The notes under the pieces were generated by a model, which was not told where the DNA came from, made no database searches, and worked only from the letters and a program-made list of their open reading frames with translations. The position numbers were made by a program, and so were the translations under genes. 64,000 nucleotides of DNA from Collinsella sp. zg1085 (GTDB lineage: Bacteria > Actinomycetota > Coriobacteriia > Coriobacteriales > Coriobacteriaceae), in the NCBI RefSeq assembly GCF_018889955.1, contig NZ_CP076545.1, forward strand, positions 1 to 64,000, read 5' to 3'. How positions within the stretch are numbered: position 1 is the first letter of the stretch; every line of letters begins with the position of its first letter. Below, piece after piece: positions 11,577 through 20,785 of this stretch.

Positions 11577-13400
11577 ATGCGGGTTGAAAACCTGAGAAAC
11601 ATTGCCATTATTGCCCACGTTGACCACGGTAAAACTACTTTGGTTGACAAGTTGCTGCGCGCAACTGATGCCTTCCGTGCCAATCAGCAAGTTGAAGAGC
11701 GCGTTCTTGATTCAAACGACCAAGAGCGTGAACGTGGCATTACCATTCTGGCAAAGAATATTTCAATCGAGTATAAAGACGTAAAAATCAACGTTATTGA
11801 TACTCCAGGGCACGCCGATTTTGGTGGTGAAGTTGAGCGCGTGCTGCGCATAGCTGATGGTGCTTTGCTGTTGGTTGATGCGTTTGAAGGTCCAATGCCG
11901 CAAACGCGCTTTGTTCTGCGTCATGCCATTGATACAGGACTGGCTATCATGATTGTTATTAACAAAATTGATCGTCCAGGTTCTGACCCTGAACGTGCAT
12001 ATAACGACTGCTTAAACCTGATGGCAGACCTTGGAGCAACTGATGAGCAGCTCGAGTTTGCTATGGAGCATGTTATTTATGCAAGTGCGGTAAACGGATT
12101 TGCTCGTCGTGACCCAGATGACAGCAATATGGATATGTTCCCGCTTTTGGACATGATTTTAGACGACCTGCCTGCTCCAGAGGTAGACACAGATACCAGC
12201 GTTGCTATGCAGTGCGTAACAATTGACCATTCAAACTTTGTGGGTCGCATTGGTATTGGTCGTGTGTATTCTGGCACCTTGCACAAAGGTGAAACAATTC
12301 TGGTTGTCAAAAATGACGGCTCAAGCTCAACTGCTACCATTAAACAGCTCTTTACCTTTGACTATCTTGGTCGCAAAGAATGTGATCAGGTAGGAGCGGG
12401 TGATATTGCTGCTGTTGTAGGTATTGATTCAACTGATATTGGTGATGTATATACCAATCCAGATAACCCCGTATCGCTTGACCCTATTGAAATTGACCCT
12501 CCAACGCTTTCCATTGTATTTGAGGCATCAACTTCTCCCTTGGTTGGTCGCGATGGCGATATTGTGGGCGCACGCCAGCTCAAGGAGCGCCTGTTTAATG
12601 AGGCTGAAAACAATGTCACCATGCGCATAACCGAGCTTGAAGATAAGAGCGGTATTGAGGTATCGGGGCGCGGTATTCTGCATTTGTCGGTGCTGATGGA
12701 AACGCTTCGCCGTGAGGGGTATGAGTTTCAGGTTGGCCGTCCGCGCGTGTTGTTTAAGCGTGATGAGGCTGGTCAGCTGATGGAGCCTATCGAGCAGGCG
12801 GTTGTTGAGTGTCCTGATGAATATGCTGGTAAGGTTATTGAAGTATTTGGTAACGCCGGCGGCACAATGACCAACATGGAGACGGGCTCAACCGTTACTC
12901 ATATTGAGTTTAGGATTCCTACGCGTGGCATTATGGGTTTGAAAAACCGCGTACTCAATGTATCGCACGGTGAAGGTGTGTTCTACCATAATTTCTTAGA
13001 ATATGGCCCTTATGCAGGTGATATTGGTGGACGCAACAACGGCGCCATGATTTCAATGACAACCGAAAAGGCAGTTGCATACGCATTGGGAACCTTACAA
13101 GAGCGCGGCTCGCTCTTTGTTGAGCCAGGTACTGAGTGCTATGAGGGCATGCTGGTTGGTGAGCGGAATCAGCCAGTTGATATGGTTGTCAATATTGCGC
13201 GCACCAAGAATCTGGGTAATCAACGCTCTTCAACTGCAGACATCTCGGTGCAATTGGTTCCACCTCGGACTTTCTCGCTGGAGGAAGCGCTTGAATACAT
13301 TGTGGATGATGAACTAGTTGAGATTACACCTAAGAATATCCGCATGCGCAAGCGTTTGCTCAATGCGACAGATAGAAAAAAGGCCAAGAATAAGCAGTAG
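11577..13400 (+). CDS. typA: Ribosome-associated GTPase TypA/BipA
   Basis: TypA is a translation-factor GTPase needed for ribosome assembly and for growth under stress or cold. The 607-residue protein has G1 AHVDHGKTT near residues 12-20, the switch region RERGIT, G3 DTPGH and G4 NKID. EF-G-like domains follow, and the C-terminal domain bears the family sequence [21 protein letters not shown] follows GAGGAGAAAT. Its 3' end is followed by a long hairpin at 13443-13510. Confidence 0.97.
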   Translation: MRVENLRNIAIIAHVDHGKTTLVDKLLRATDAFRANQQVEERVLDSNDQERERGITILAKNISIEYKDVKINVIDTPGHADFGGEVERVLRIADGALLLVDAFEGPMPQTRFVLRHAIDTGLAIMIVINKIDRPGSDPERAYNDCLNLMADLGATDEQLEFAMEHVIYASAVNGFARRDPDDSNMDMFPLLDMILDDLPAPEVDTDTSVAMQCVTIDHSNFVGRIGIGRVYSGTLHKGETILVVKNDGSSSTATIKQLFTFDYLGRKECDQVGAGDIAAVVGIDSTDIGDVYTNPDNPVSLDPIEIDPPTLSIVFEASTSPLVGRDGDIVGARQLKERLFNEAENNVTMRITELEDKSGIEVSGRGILHLSVLMETLRREGYEFQVGRPRVLFKRDEAGQLMEPIEQAVVECPDEYAGKVIEVFGNAGGTMTNMETGSTVTHIEFRIPTRGIMGLKNRVLNVSHGEGVFYHNFLEYGPYAGDIGGRNNGAMISMTTEKAVAYALGTLQERGSLFVEPGTECYEGMLVGERNQPVDMVVNIARTKNLGNQRSSTADISVQLVPPRTFSLEEALEYIVDDELVEITPKNIRMRKRLLNATDRKKAKNKQ

Positions 13401-13442
13401 GCGCTTACTAAAAGGTAAAACAGTTCCTCAATTCTGCACGAC

Positions 13443-13510
13443 AAGATGGAACGTGTTTCTTATAGCTACTACACCAAACGTGGGTTGTTATAAGAGACAT
13501 GTTCCATCTT
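13443..13510 (+). terminator. 22 bp stem-loop downstream of typA
   Basis: The arms 13443-13464 and 13489-13510 pair along all 22 positions. Twenty are Watson-Crick, and the two remaining pairs are G-U only if the plus strand is the RNA; on the minus strand they would be A-C mismatches. The loop is 24 nt. The sequence after it (TGCTTTAGG) is not a strong U run, so it may be an mRNA 3'-end stabiliser or processing site rather than a classical terminator. The rest of 13401-13649 holds nothing else I recognise. Confidence 0.6.
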
Positions 13511-13649
13511 TGCTTTAGGAATCTGATAACAGAACGGTACTTTTTTGCGGTTCAGCAGATTCTTTGCGATGCTGCAGCTCCTGCTTATTTATTGAGCGTG
13601 TGGGTGGGGTACACGCGCGAGCAGCATTTGTGCGTAGCAAATGAAAAAA

Positions 13650-14537
13650 CTAGCTGCGATTATGTTTACGTCCGCGATGCGAGCGGTGCTGGGCTTGTTC
13701 AAGATGCGTTACTTGGCTCCGACGCGCCTCAATTTCAGCTACTACACGTTCGTGCCGCTCATCGAGTGCATGTTCACCTTTTGTAGACTGTATTTGGCGC
13801 AATACCGTTTCTGTGGTACGGGTTTTGAAACGTCGCAAAGGTCGCGCCATCTGCGAAAAATTAACCTCAGTTGGGCTTAAAATATTGTATTTTAACGACA
13901 CCCAACGAAGAACCATAGTGAGCACCGTGCAGGCAATAAGTGCCAAAACCTTGGGAGTATGCCAAACGGTGACCATAAAAACATACACTCCGGTGCCTGC
14001 AAGTGCGGCAATTGCGTAGAAGTTTCCCCGCTGAAAAATATACGGTACACGGCTGAGAATAATGTCGCGCAACATACCGCCACCTACTGCGGTGAAAAAA
14101 CCCATCATAAGCGCTGCGGGCACAGTAAGCTCATAACGCAGTGCCTTATCGGCTCCCATTGCAGCATATAAACCTACTGCAAAAATATCGAAGAAGGCGA
14201 GTAAGCGGTCAGGCTTTTCTACAAGAATTGGAAAAACAAACACCAAGGCTGCGGTGGCAATTGATACGTGCAGTGCCAGTGGCTGGTCAAGAATATATAC
14301 GTCGCCGCGCTGCAAAATGACATCACGAAGTACGCCGCCCCCAAGACCACAGACAATTGCAATTCCGAGTGCGCCAATAAAGTCAAGCTTGTCTTTTCGT
14401 GCAGACAACATGCCTGATGCAGATGCAAACGCAACTGCCAGAAGTTCAAGCGGAACAGGAACCGATACAGGAGCGTCCATACGTATAGGTATCTGAACGA
14501 GCGCAGACATGAACGGCAGCGCATGTAAAGTAAGCAC
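13650..14537 (-). CDS. TRIC/UPF0126-family cation channel-like membrane protein
   Basis: This is a polytopic membrane protein of the UPF0126 family, homologous to eukaryotic TRIC cation channels. It shows the internal duplication typical of the family: GGGVLRDVILQR in the first half and GGGMLRDIILSR in the second, each next to hydrophobic helices (seven predicted by eye). The C-terminal ~60 residues are basic (SHRGRKHNRS ending), longer than in minimal members. Two GTG starts are possible, at 14543 and 14537; the second is better spaced (8 nt) from GGAAAGG. It is transcribed towards typA. Ion selectivity in this organism is unknown. Confidence 0.85.
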   Translation of the reverse strand: MLTLHALPFMSALVQIPIRMDAPVSVPVPLELLAVAFASASGMLSARKDKLDFIGALGIAIVCGLGGGVLRDVILQRGDVYILDQPLALHVSIATAALVFVFPILVEKPDRLLAFFDIFAVGLYAAMGADKALRYELTVPAALMMGFFTAVGGGMLRDIILSRVPYIFQRGNFYAIAALAGTGVYVFMVTVWHTPKVLALIACTVLTMVLRWVSLKYNILSPTEVNFSQMARPLRRFKTRTTETVLRQIQSTKGEHALDERHERVVAEIEARRSQVTHLEQAQHRSHRGRKHNRS

Positions 14538-14627
14538 GTGCACAACCTTTCCGCTATAAAAGCCTACAAAACATCACGCAGCACATCTTACATGGAAGTG
14601 CTGGGATAAAGGACTAAGAATTAGCAC

Positions 14628-14655
14628 TTGCGTGAGCCGCTGCTTCAGGTAAAAT
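14628..14655 (+). promoter_or_regulatory. Candidate promoter for tRNA-Ser(GGA)
   Basis: TTGCGT at 14628-14633 and TAAAAT at 14650-14655 are 16 bp apart, and the tRNA begins 17 bp after the -10. The -35 hexamer is the same as that proposed for rpsF. Sequence match only. Confidence 0.45.
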
Positions 14656-14671
14656 AACCTGTGCACTTCAC

Positions 14672-14762
14672 GGAGAGTTGTCCGAGCGGCCGAAGGAGCA
14701 CGATTGGAAATCGTGTAGGCGCCAAAAGCGTCTCCGGGGTTCAAATCCCCGACTCTCCGCCA
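14672..14762 (+). tRNA. tRNA-Ser (anticodon GGA)
   Basis: This 91 nt class II tRNA has the long variable arm typical of serine. The acceptor is GGAGAGT with ACTCTCC, followed by G and encoded CCA. The anticodon loop GATTGGAAATC gives GGA. The variable arm is at GTAGGCGCCAAAAGCGTC, and the T loop is GGTTCAAATCC. Confidence 0.97.
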
Positions 14763-14803
14763 GTTTTCTTGTGGCCGTAGTAAGGCTGCATTTCACCCCA
14801 TGC

Positions 14804-14894
14804 GGAGGGGTGGCAGAGTGGTTGAATGCGGCGGTCTCGAAAACCGTTTACGGGTACTCCCCGTACGAGGGTTCGAATCCCTCCTCCTCCGCCA
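14804..14894 (+). tRNA. tRNA-Ser (anticodon CGA)
   Basis: This is a second class II serine tRNA, 91 nt, 41 bp after the first and probably co-transcribed with it. The acceptor is GGAGGGG with CTCCTCC (one G-U), with encoded CCA. The anticodon loop GGTCTCGAAAACC gives CGA. The long variable arm contains CGGGTACTCCCCG. Confidence 0.97.
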
Positions 14895-15225
14895 GTATGG
14901 TTAAGTATGTACTCGCAACCTAAAGAGCTTAATAGCTATATCACGCGTGTGTGCTGTGCAGAACACGCTTAGACATAGCGATTAAGCTCATAAGCTCGTA
15001 CAACAGGTTAACTTATGAAATTTATAAGAGTAAAGTAAGCTCTTTGCTTGTTGCTGCAATCATAAGGAAGTATGCAAAATCTGCCTTAAGGCTGGCTTAA
15101 AATAGTGTTAATTGCGGTAAAACACACCAGAACAAGATACACTTGTAACAGGAAGTTATAGCAGCTCATATGTCGTGGTTCACATAAAGCTGTTATAGGT
15201 TTTTCGACAATGTAGAGGAGCGGCG
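14895..15225. other. Intergenic spacer before the DUF4013 gene
   Basis: About 330 bp without a recognisable gene. A TTAAAATAG stretch near 15097-15105 could be a -10 for the next gene but has no convincing -35. A ribosome binding site (GAGGAGCGGCG) precedes the ATG at 15226. No clear terminator for the tRNA pair was found. Confidence 0.4.
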
Positions 15226-16599
15226 ATGAACACATCTGAGTTTAGTCTTAAGCACGCATGGCAATTGCTTACGCGCGACAAAGGCTGGATAAAGCCTATT
15301 CTTATCTTAAGCCTTGTAATATGGATTCCTTTTATAGGTGCAATTGTGCTTTTAGGGTACTTCCTTGAGTGGGGACGTCTCGCTGCTTGGAGAGTTGACG
15401 CAGCCCCTAAACAACGAGGCATACAATACGGAAAAGTAATAAGCACTGGTTGGCGAGGCTTTCTCGTAAGTCTCTCGATGGGTCTTGTGTTTGCAATTAT
15501 TGGTAGCGTGTTCTTTCAAGACAAAGCAATAGGGTCCAGCAGTCTATGGAATTTTCCTTCCCTATCATCCTTGTTTACTCCAGGAGCTCTCTTTTTCTCG
15601 GACTTTGGCTTTGGTTCGGGTATTCTTGCAAGTATTTTTAATATTGTGATTGGTACCGTAATTTCACTTGCAGCTTTGCGCGCCACCATCTATGACAGTT
15701 TTTCTGCTGCTTGGCGCTTGGATAGAATTTGGGATATGATTTCGCGCGATGTGCCAGGCTTCCTCAAGCTATGCGGCATCTCAGTTCTCTTGAGCTTTAT
15801 CAGTGCAGTGGTCCTTGTTGTTTTAATTGCATTGTTGATTGCTGTATTGATGAGTGGAATTGCTGGGTCAGCTGTTCCTCTTGCAGGTTTAATTTCGGTA
15901 GATGGTGGCACATTATCTGGTTCATTCCAAAGTCTTGCTTCCTTTATAAGTTATGTTGGCTCAGGTTTTGCCGTTTTTCTTGTCTGCGCAGTTATCCTTG
16001 TTGTTTATATTGGCCTTGTTTTAGAAGTTATCACCCAACTTCTTATTATGCATATTATTGGTCAATGGGTAGCACGCTTTGATGTTGCTCGTTGGGGAGT
16101 GTCATCTGCTCCACTGCCGCAAGGTGTGCCGTATATCTCTGCCGCTTTAGCTCAAGATACACCTGCAAGCGAGATGCATGCTGCTGCAGTTCCTTCTGCT
16201 CCCAATGAGGTACAACAAAATGTTACGAGCGATGACAACGCGAATGTAACAGCTGAAACACCTGTTGCCGAGGTTCAGCATACTCATGAGCCAAGTGATG
16301 AAGCTTGTCAAAATACAATAGATACACCAGATGCAACGGTTGCAACAGTTTCAGGAAATACACCAGATACACCAGATGCAGAAAATGTAGCATCTGCGTG
16401 CGACATTTCAAGTGAACCATTGGAGCCTTCATGTGAGGCTGTCGCACCAGCTGAGACACCTGAGGAACAAACAGACAGTCAGGATGTCGTTGAAGTAGAT
16501 ACGGACGCGCCTGAGAATGACATGTTGCCTGAAGTTCCTTCAACAACAGATGTTCCAGAAACTCCTGCTAATTCTGGAGATGATTCACTTCAACAGTAA
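15226..16599 (+). CDS. DUF4013 membrane protein with Pro/Glu/Thr-rich tail
   Basis: The N-terminal ~290 residues resemble DUF4013 proteins. They open with a cytoplasmic segment (FSLKHAWQLLTRDKGWIKP) and contain several long hydrophobic helices: 22-48, a region near 80-100, and four or so between ~130 and 275. The last ~150 residues are a disordered acidic tail with low-complexity repeats such as TPDTPDAE and DAPENDMLPE. Function is unknown. The tail is unusual for the family and could reach to a partner on the cytoplasmic side. The gene has its own ribosome binding site and terminator, so it appears to be a single-gene unit. Confidence 0.7.
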   Translation: MNTSEFSLKHAWQLLTRDKGWIKPILILSLVIWIPFIGAIVLLGYFLEWGRLAAWRVDAAPKQRGIQYGKVISTGWRGFLVSLSMGLVFAIIGSVFFQDKAIGSSSLWNFPSLSSLFTPGALFFSDFGFGSGILASIFNIVIGTVISLAALRATIYDSFSAAWRLDRIWDMISRDVPGFLKLCGISVLLSFISAVVLVVLIALLIAVLMSGIAGSAVPLAGLISVDGGTLSGSFQSLASFISYVGSGFAVFLVCAVILVVYIGLVLEVITQLLIMHIIGQWVARFDVARWGVSSAPLPQGVPYISAALAQDTPASEMHAAAVPSAPNEVQQNVTSDDNANVTAETPVAEVQHTHEPSDEACQNTIDTPDATVATVSGNTPDTPDAENVASACDISSEPLEPSCEAVAPAETPEEQTDSQDVVEVDTDAPENDMLPEVPSTTDVPETPANSGDDSLQQ

Positions 16600-16624
16600 A
16601 GCGAAATAGCACATAGCGGCTTAT

Positions 16625-16675
16625 ATAACCAGAGGAAGAACTAACGTAAAACGTTTTCTCCTCTGGTTATTTTTT
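16625..16675 (+). terminator. Rho-independent terminator after the DUF4013 gene
   Basis: AACCAGAGGA and TCCTCTGGTT form a 10 bp stem with a further GAA/TTC step and a loop of about 18 nt, followed by ATTTTTT. It lies 30 bp after the stop codon. Confidence 0.88.
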
Positions 16676-16918
16676 GTGACGGTTCTGCTTACAAGTAATG
16701 TGTCTTTTGCTGATATGTTGAGTTGAAGCTGTGAATGTTACACCTCTAAAACTCAAAGTAACAAGCTTTGTACCTGCAGAAAGTAGAAATAGATGAGTTT
16801 TGAATGAGTTTCAACATAGATATACAGAAGATTAGCAGCAGAAACCTGTTCAATTCATCGGGCATCCTGTAGGTGACGTGGTGGCTATGTGGAAGTGATG
16901 GGATGTAGCTGCAGGTTT

Positions 16919-16947
16919 TTGCGTATTGCGCGCAAAACTACTATACT
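16919..16947 (+). promoter_or_regulatory. Promoter of the rpsF-ssb-rpsR-rplI operon
   Basis: TTGCGT at 16919-16924 and TATACT at 16942-16947 are exactly 17 bp apart. The predicted start (~16954) leaves a ~63 nt leader that contains the hairpin described next. The region 16676-16918 upstream holds nothing I can name. Confidence 0.65.
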
Positions 16948-16964
16948 TGCGTCCGTCTTTCCTG

Positions 16965-17005
16965 CTCTGGGCGCACCTTCACGACCCGGAGCCTTATGCC
17001 CAGAG
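16965..17005 (+). promoter_or_regulatory. Candidate S6:S18 autoregulatory RNA leader
   Basis: A perfect 8 bp stem, CTCTGGGC at 16965-16972 with GCCCAGAG at 16998-17005, encloses a 25 nt region carrying the CCG motif (GACCCGGAG). A hairpin with an exposed CCG before rpsF is the known S6:S18 binding motif in many bacteria, where the protein pair represses its own operon. The 3' arm overlaps the start of the rpsF Shine-Dalgarno (GAGGAGGT), so binding would block translation. Assignment is by pattern and position. Confidence 0.6.
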
Positions 17006-17016
17006 GAGGTGACAAA

Positions 17017-17313
17017 ATGAAGGCTTATGAACTGCTGTTCTTTGTTAACCCAGCTCTCGACCCTGAGACTCGTCTTGCTGTAATGAAGCGTATTGACAAT
17101 ACGATTGCTGAGGGTAAGGGTACGGTTGACAACGTAGACGAGTGGGGTAAGCGCAAGCTTGCTTATCAGATTGATAAACTCGTCGAAGGTGACTACACCC
17201 TCATCAATTTCCATGCTGACCCATCCATGATTGCTGAGTTGGACCGCGTGCTTCGTATTACCGATGCCGTTGTTCGCCACATGATTGTGCGTCGTACTGA
17301 CGTTGTGGAGTAA
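17017..17313 (+). CDS. rpsF: 30S ribosomal protein S6
   Basis: S6 binds S18 in the platform of the 30S subunit. The 98-residue protein has the conserved MKAYELLFFVNP start, the WGKRKLAYQIDK motif and the VVRHMIVR ending strand. The ATG is set by GAGGAGGTGACAAA; an upstream in-frame start would fall inside the leader hairpin. It is the first gene of the rpsF-ssb-rpsR-rplI operon. Confidence 0.97.
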   Translation: MKAYELLFFVNPALDPETRLAVMKRIDNTIAEGKGTVDNVDEWGKRKLAYQIDKLVEGDYTLINFHADPSMIAELDRVLRITDAVVRHMIVRRTDVVE

Positions 17314-17366
17314 TGCTGCAGTGGAGATGAACGCAAAGCGTTCAACACGAGAGGTAGTGAGTATCT

Positions 17367-17828
17367 ATGAGCATCAATCGAGTAATTATTTCTGGAAACC
17401 TTACCCGCGACCCTGAGTTGCGTGCTACCGCAAATGGCACCCAGGTTCTGTCGTTTGGTGTTGCGGTCAATGATCGTCGCCGTAATGCACAGTCGGGTGA
17501 GTGGGAGGACTATCCCAACTTCGTTGATTGCACGATGTTTGGCACCCGTGCCGAGGCTGTGAGTCGCTATCTCTCAAAAGGCTCGAAGGTTGCCATTGAG
17601 GGAAAGCTTCGCTACAGCTCTTGGGAGCGTGACGGGCAGCGCCGCAGCAAGCTTGAGGTCATCGTTGATGAAATTGAGTTCTTGTCGCGCGCGCAACAGG
17701 GTGGTCAGGGCTCTTATGCCCCAGCTCCTACTGCTGACCCGTATGCGGCAGCTGTTTCGGCTCCGGTACCTGCACCCATGCCGGCACCGGGTCCGGTCGA
17801 TGTCTACGATGAGGATATTCCGTTCTAG
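17367..17828 (+). CDS. ssb: Single-stranded DNA-binding protein
   Basis: SSB coats single-stranded DNA during replication and repair and recruits partners through its tail. The 153-residue protein has an OB fold (residues ~1-105, starting MSINRVIISGNLTRDPELR), a Pro/Ala-rich linker and the conserved C-terminal tip DEDIPF. It lies 53 bp after rpsF in the usual S6-SSB-S18 order. Confidence 0.97.
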   Translation: MSINRVIISGNLTRDPELRATANGTQVLSFGVAVNDRRRNAQSGEWEDYPNFVDCTMFGTRAEAVSRYLSKGSKVAIEGKLRYSSWERDGQRRSKLEVIVDEIEFLSRAQQGGQGSYAPAPTADPYAAAVSAPVPAPMPAPGPVDVYDEDIPF

Positions 17829-17879
17829 GTTGTATAGACCTAGGTATGGATTTCACCTATTTTTGAAAGGTATTTTGAC

Positions 17880-18146
17880 ATGGCTAATGATTTTTCAGCA
17901 CGTCAGCCGCGTCGTAAGTACTGCCAGTTCTGCAAGGAGAACACTGAGTTTATCGACTATAAAGACACTCAGCTTCTCCGTAAGTATATGACCGACCGTG
18001 GCAAGATCAAGCCTCGTCGCGTCACTGGCGCTTGCACGCAGCATCAGCACGATATTGCAACTGCCATTAAGCGTGCTCGTGAGATGGCTCTGCTTCCGTA
18101 CACCGTTCCTGTGGTTTCCTCTCGCGGCAACCGCAATCGCGACTAA
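17880..18146 (+). CDS. rpsR: 30S ribosomal protein S18
   Basis: This 88-residue basic protein has the family core [35 protein letters not shown] pair upstream recalls zinc-binding S18 forms; with the other cysteine and histidines a zinc site is possible. ATG follows GAAAGGTATTTTGAC. It partners with S6 on the ribosome and probably in operon control. Confidence 0.96.
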   Translation: MANDFSARQPRRKYCQFCKENTEFIDYKDTQLLRKYMTDRGKIKPRRVTGACTQHQHDIATAIKRAREMALLPYTVPVVSSRGNRNRD

Positions 18147-18160
18147 GGAAGGAGTGCCAC

Positions 18161-18679
18161 ATGAAAGTTGTTCTTCTTGATGAGATTAAGGGTAAGGGCG
18201 GCGAAGGCGATGTTATCGATGTAGCTCAAGGCTATGCAGAGAACTATCTCATTCCGCAAAAGCTCGCCGTTGCAGCAACCAAGGGCAATCTTAAGCAGCT
18301 TGAGGAGCGCCGTCGCAATATTGCAAAGCGCGAAGAGACGCGCGTTGCTAACGCAGTCGCAACAAAAGAGTCCCTTGAGGGCAAGTCTGTTACGGTTGAT
18401 GTTAAGGTTGGCGAAGAAGGCGTTCTCTTTGGTTCTGTAACCGCTCCTATGATTGCAGACGCTGTTCAGGCACAGCTTGGTATCGAGGTTGACCGTAAGC
18501 GCGTTGAGCTTGGTAAGCCCATTAAGCTTGCAGGTAGCTATACCGTTGAGATTTCGCTGTATCGTGAGATTCGCGCAACAGTAACCGTTTTGGTTGGTGT
18601 TGAAGAGCCAGCAGAAGAGGCTGAGGAAGAAACCGTAGAGGTCTCTGAGACTGAGTCAGCTGAAGAGGCTGCTGAGTAA
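18161..18679 (+). CDS. rplI: 50S ribosomal protein L9, acidic C-terminal extension
   Basis: L9 binds 23S rRNA near the L1 stalk. The 172-residue protein has the signature MKVVLLDEIKGKGGEGDVIDV with NYLIPQKLA, the long connecting helix and the C-terminal domain. Beyond residue ~148 it carries an acidic Glu-rich tail (EEPAEEAEEETVEV) that makes it longer than the common ~150. It sits 14 bp after rpsR, and a terminator follows. Confidence 0.96.
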   Translation: MKVVLLDEIKGKGGEGDVIDVAQGYAENYLIPQKLAVAATKGNLKQLEERRRNIAKREETRVANAVATKESLEGKSVTVDVKVGEEGVLFGSVTAPMIADAVQAQLGIEVDRKRVELGKPIKLAGSYTVEISLYREIRATVTVLVGVEEPAEEAEEETVEVSETESAEEAAE

Positions 18680-18724
18680 CACATACTTACTAAGCATTCA
18701 TACTTGAATGCATTTGAACGTATG

Positions 18725-18752
18725 AAAAGGCACGCTTGCGAGCGTGCCTTTT
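18725..18752 (+). terminator. Terminator of the rplI operon
   Basis: A perfect 12 bp stem, AAAAGGCACGCT with AGCGTGCCTTTT, and a TGCG loop, 45 bp after the rplI stop. The T run is part of the stem and continues as TTGCCTT. Confidence 0.88.
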
Positions 18753-19333
18753 GCCTTGTGGTGACTCAAATATAAAACTTAAGATTTGTCTCGCCGTGCC
18801 AAATTAGAATACTTTTCCTCTTGACATTGAAGAAGGAATAGAAATCCACAGGTAAAAGCCGATCTACGGTAAAACCATCACAAGCTACGCAAAAATTCTC
18901 TCGTACGATCATATGTTTGTTCCACATGCTCCTTGCTGGTGTTTTATAGTTTCAATCTGAACTTGAATACATTTACCTGCGGAAATGCAACAACTCCATA
19001 ATATTTTCACGACAACTAGGTCTCATACAGGGTGCTTTTGAATTTCTAGCTGCACACATCATGTATCTGTGGAAAACTTATCCACACGCACATTTTAATT
19101 GTTGAAAGTGTTGAAAACCGCTCTTTTCGCCGGTAAAAGATAGCGGGGTTTTCCTCTTGCCTTGGGGATATTTGTCACCGCGCACAAATCTATGTGGGTG
19201 CCTGTAGGGCTAAGCTAGAAACCAGCTTTTTGCAAGCATCTCATAAGCCACTGAAAAAAGAAATGTTACTCGACGAAATTGCGTGCATGACCTAGGATAA
19301 GAGCTTACCTACCACCACAAGAACAGGAGCCTC
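18753..19333. other. Long gap upstream of dnaB with DnaA boxes
   Basis: This 580 bp region has no recognisable gene. At 19078-19086 lies a perfect DnaA box TTATCCACA, and one base away in the opposite sense is TGTGGAAAA at 19068-19076 (one mismatch). Weaker matches lie at 18842-18850 and 18918-18926. The gap could be DnaA-mediated control of dnaB, a DnaA titration site or a secondary origin element. No clear promoter was located. The dnaB start is preceded by ACAGGAGCCTC. Confidence 0.5.
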
Positions 19334-20725
19334 ATGGACGCATCGCGCGATTATCAATGGACGCCATCTGGTGTAGCTGAGCGCGGCTCTAAACTTGGGC
19401 TTCCTAATAACAACGAGGCAGAGGCACAAGTTCTTGCTGCTATGATGCTTTCAAGCGATGTCGTTGAAGAAGCGCTTGTAGAATTACTCTCTGAAGATTT
19501 CTATCGTCCGGCTCATAAGACACTGTTTTTGGCGATGCAAGAAATGTATGAGCGAAGCTTGCCCATCGATACCATTTCGCTCATTGACTACCTGACCACC
19601 ATTGAAAAGCTTGATGCTGTTGGTGGTGAGCCATATATTCTTGAATTGGTGGGCAACACCTTATCGCTGGTTAATTGGCAGCACCACGCAGGTATTGTTC
19701 GCCGTGATGCCATGTTGCGCGAGATTATTGGTGCAACCAACCAGATTAACGCCCTTGCCTACAACGCTCCGACCGATACCAAAGAGGTCATTGAGCGCGC
19801 AGAAAGTATGCTGCTTTCGGTCACGGCGCGTGAGGTAAAAAGCTCATATAAGCCGCTTCATGACTACATGAGTGAGGCGTATAGCGAAGCCGAAGAGGCA
19901 CAGGCCGCCGGTGGCGTGGCGCAAGGAGCTCCTACTAAGTTTCCAAGCCTTGACCGCATGCTTATGGGGTTTCGGTCAGGGCAGCTCATCATCATTGGTG
20001 CGCGTCCTGCGGTAGGTAAGACTTCCTTTGCGCTCAACCTTGCGCTTAATGCTGCATCTGAGGGTTATACCGTGGGCTTTTTCTCACTTGAGATGAGCGG
20101 TAAAGAAATTGCGCAGCGTTTTATTTGTGCACACGCTCAGGTTAATATGTCCAATTTCCGCATAGGAAAAATCTCTCCGCAAGAGTGGGGCAACATCAAT
20201 GAGGCAATCGAGGACCTTTCGCGACTTGATATTTTGATTGATGACACGCCAGGTACCACGGTTACCGAGATTCGCGCTAAAGCTCGTCGTATGCTTCACA
20301 ACAAAGAAAAGGCGATTATCATCTTGGACTATTTGCAGCTGGTGAGCCCTCCAGCTGGGCGGCGTGCTGAGTCGCGTGCCGTTGAGGTATCCGAGATGAG
20401 CCGTAGCCTTAAAATCATGGCAAAAGAGTTAGATGTACCAGTTGTATCACTGTCGCAGCTTTCGCGTCAGGTAGAAAGTCGAACAGGAAAGCGCCCGCAG
20501 CTTTCTGACCTGCGTGAATCAGGCTCAATCGAGCAAGACGCTGACATCGTTATGTTTTTAGACCGTTCAAGCTCTGAGCAAGAGGCAGCGCGTGACGATA
20601 GACCCGATGAAGGTATCACGCGCGTTATCTTGGCAAAGAACCGTTCTGGTCCTATTGGAGATGTAGATTTGGTCTTTATGCCGGCTTCCACCAAATTCTT
20701 TGAGCTGACTGACCACGAAAATTAA
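19334..20725 (+). CDS. dnaB: Replicative DNA helicase DnaB
   Basis: DnaB is the hexameric helicase that unwinds DNA at the fork. The 463-residue protein has the N-terminal interaction domain starting at LPNNNEAEAQVLAAMMLS and the RecA-like motor. Walker A is GARPAVGKTSF, Walker B is IIILDYLQLV, and the arginine-finger region SLSQLSRQVESR and DLRESGSIEQDADIV motif follow. No intein interrupts the motor. It stands apart from the rplI operon behind a gap with DnaA boxes. Confidence 0.97.
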   Translation: MDASRDYQWTPSGVAERGSKLGLPNNNEAEAQVLAAMMLSSDVVEEALVELLSEDFYRPAHKTLFLAMQEMYERSLPIDTISLIDYLTTIEKLDAVGGEPYILELVGNTLSLVNWQHHAGIVRRDAMLREIIGATNQINALAYNAPTDTKEVIERAESMLLSVTAREVKSSYKPLHDYMSEAYSEAEEAQAAGGVAQGAPTKFPSLDRMLMGFRSGQLIIIGARPAVGKTSFALNLALNAASEGYTVGFFSLEMSGKEIAQRFICAHAQVNMSNFRIGKISPQEWGNINEAIEDLSRLDILIDDTPGTTVTEIRAKARRMLHNKEKAIIILDYLQLVSPPAGRRAESRAVEVSEMSRSLKIMAKELDVPVVSLSQLSRQVESRTGKRPQLSDLRESGSIEQDADIVMFLDRSSSEQEAARDDRPDEGITRVILAKNRSGPIGDVDLVFMPASTKFFELTDHEN

Positions 20726-20785
20726 AGCGATATTGAAAGCTGATGTATAGACGCTGAAATATCGTTATGGGCTGCTAATCACCTC

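Noticed and set aside
13600-13649. Terminator for the UPF0126 gene from CATTTG/CAAATG
   Set aside because: Stem is only 6 bp, and on the minus strand the T run precedes rather than follows it.
13499-13880. Plus-strand frames of about 80-95 codons after typA
   Set aside because: They lie in the 3' region and antisense to the UPF0126 gene, with no ribosome binding site.
16885-17280. Minus-strand 131-codon frame over rpsF
   Set aside because: Shadow of rpsF and its leader; rpsF is certain.
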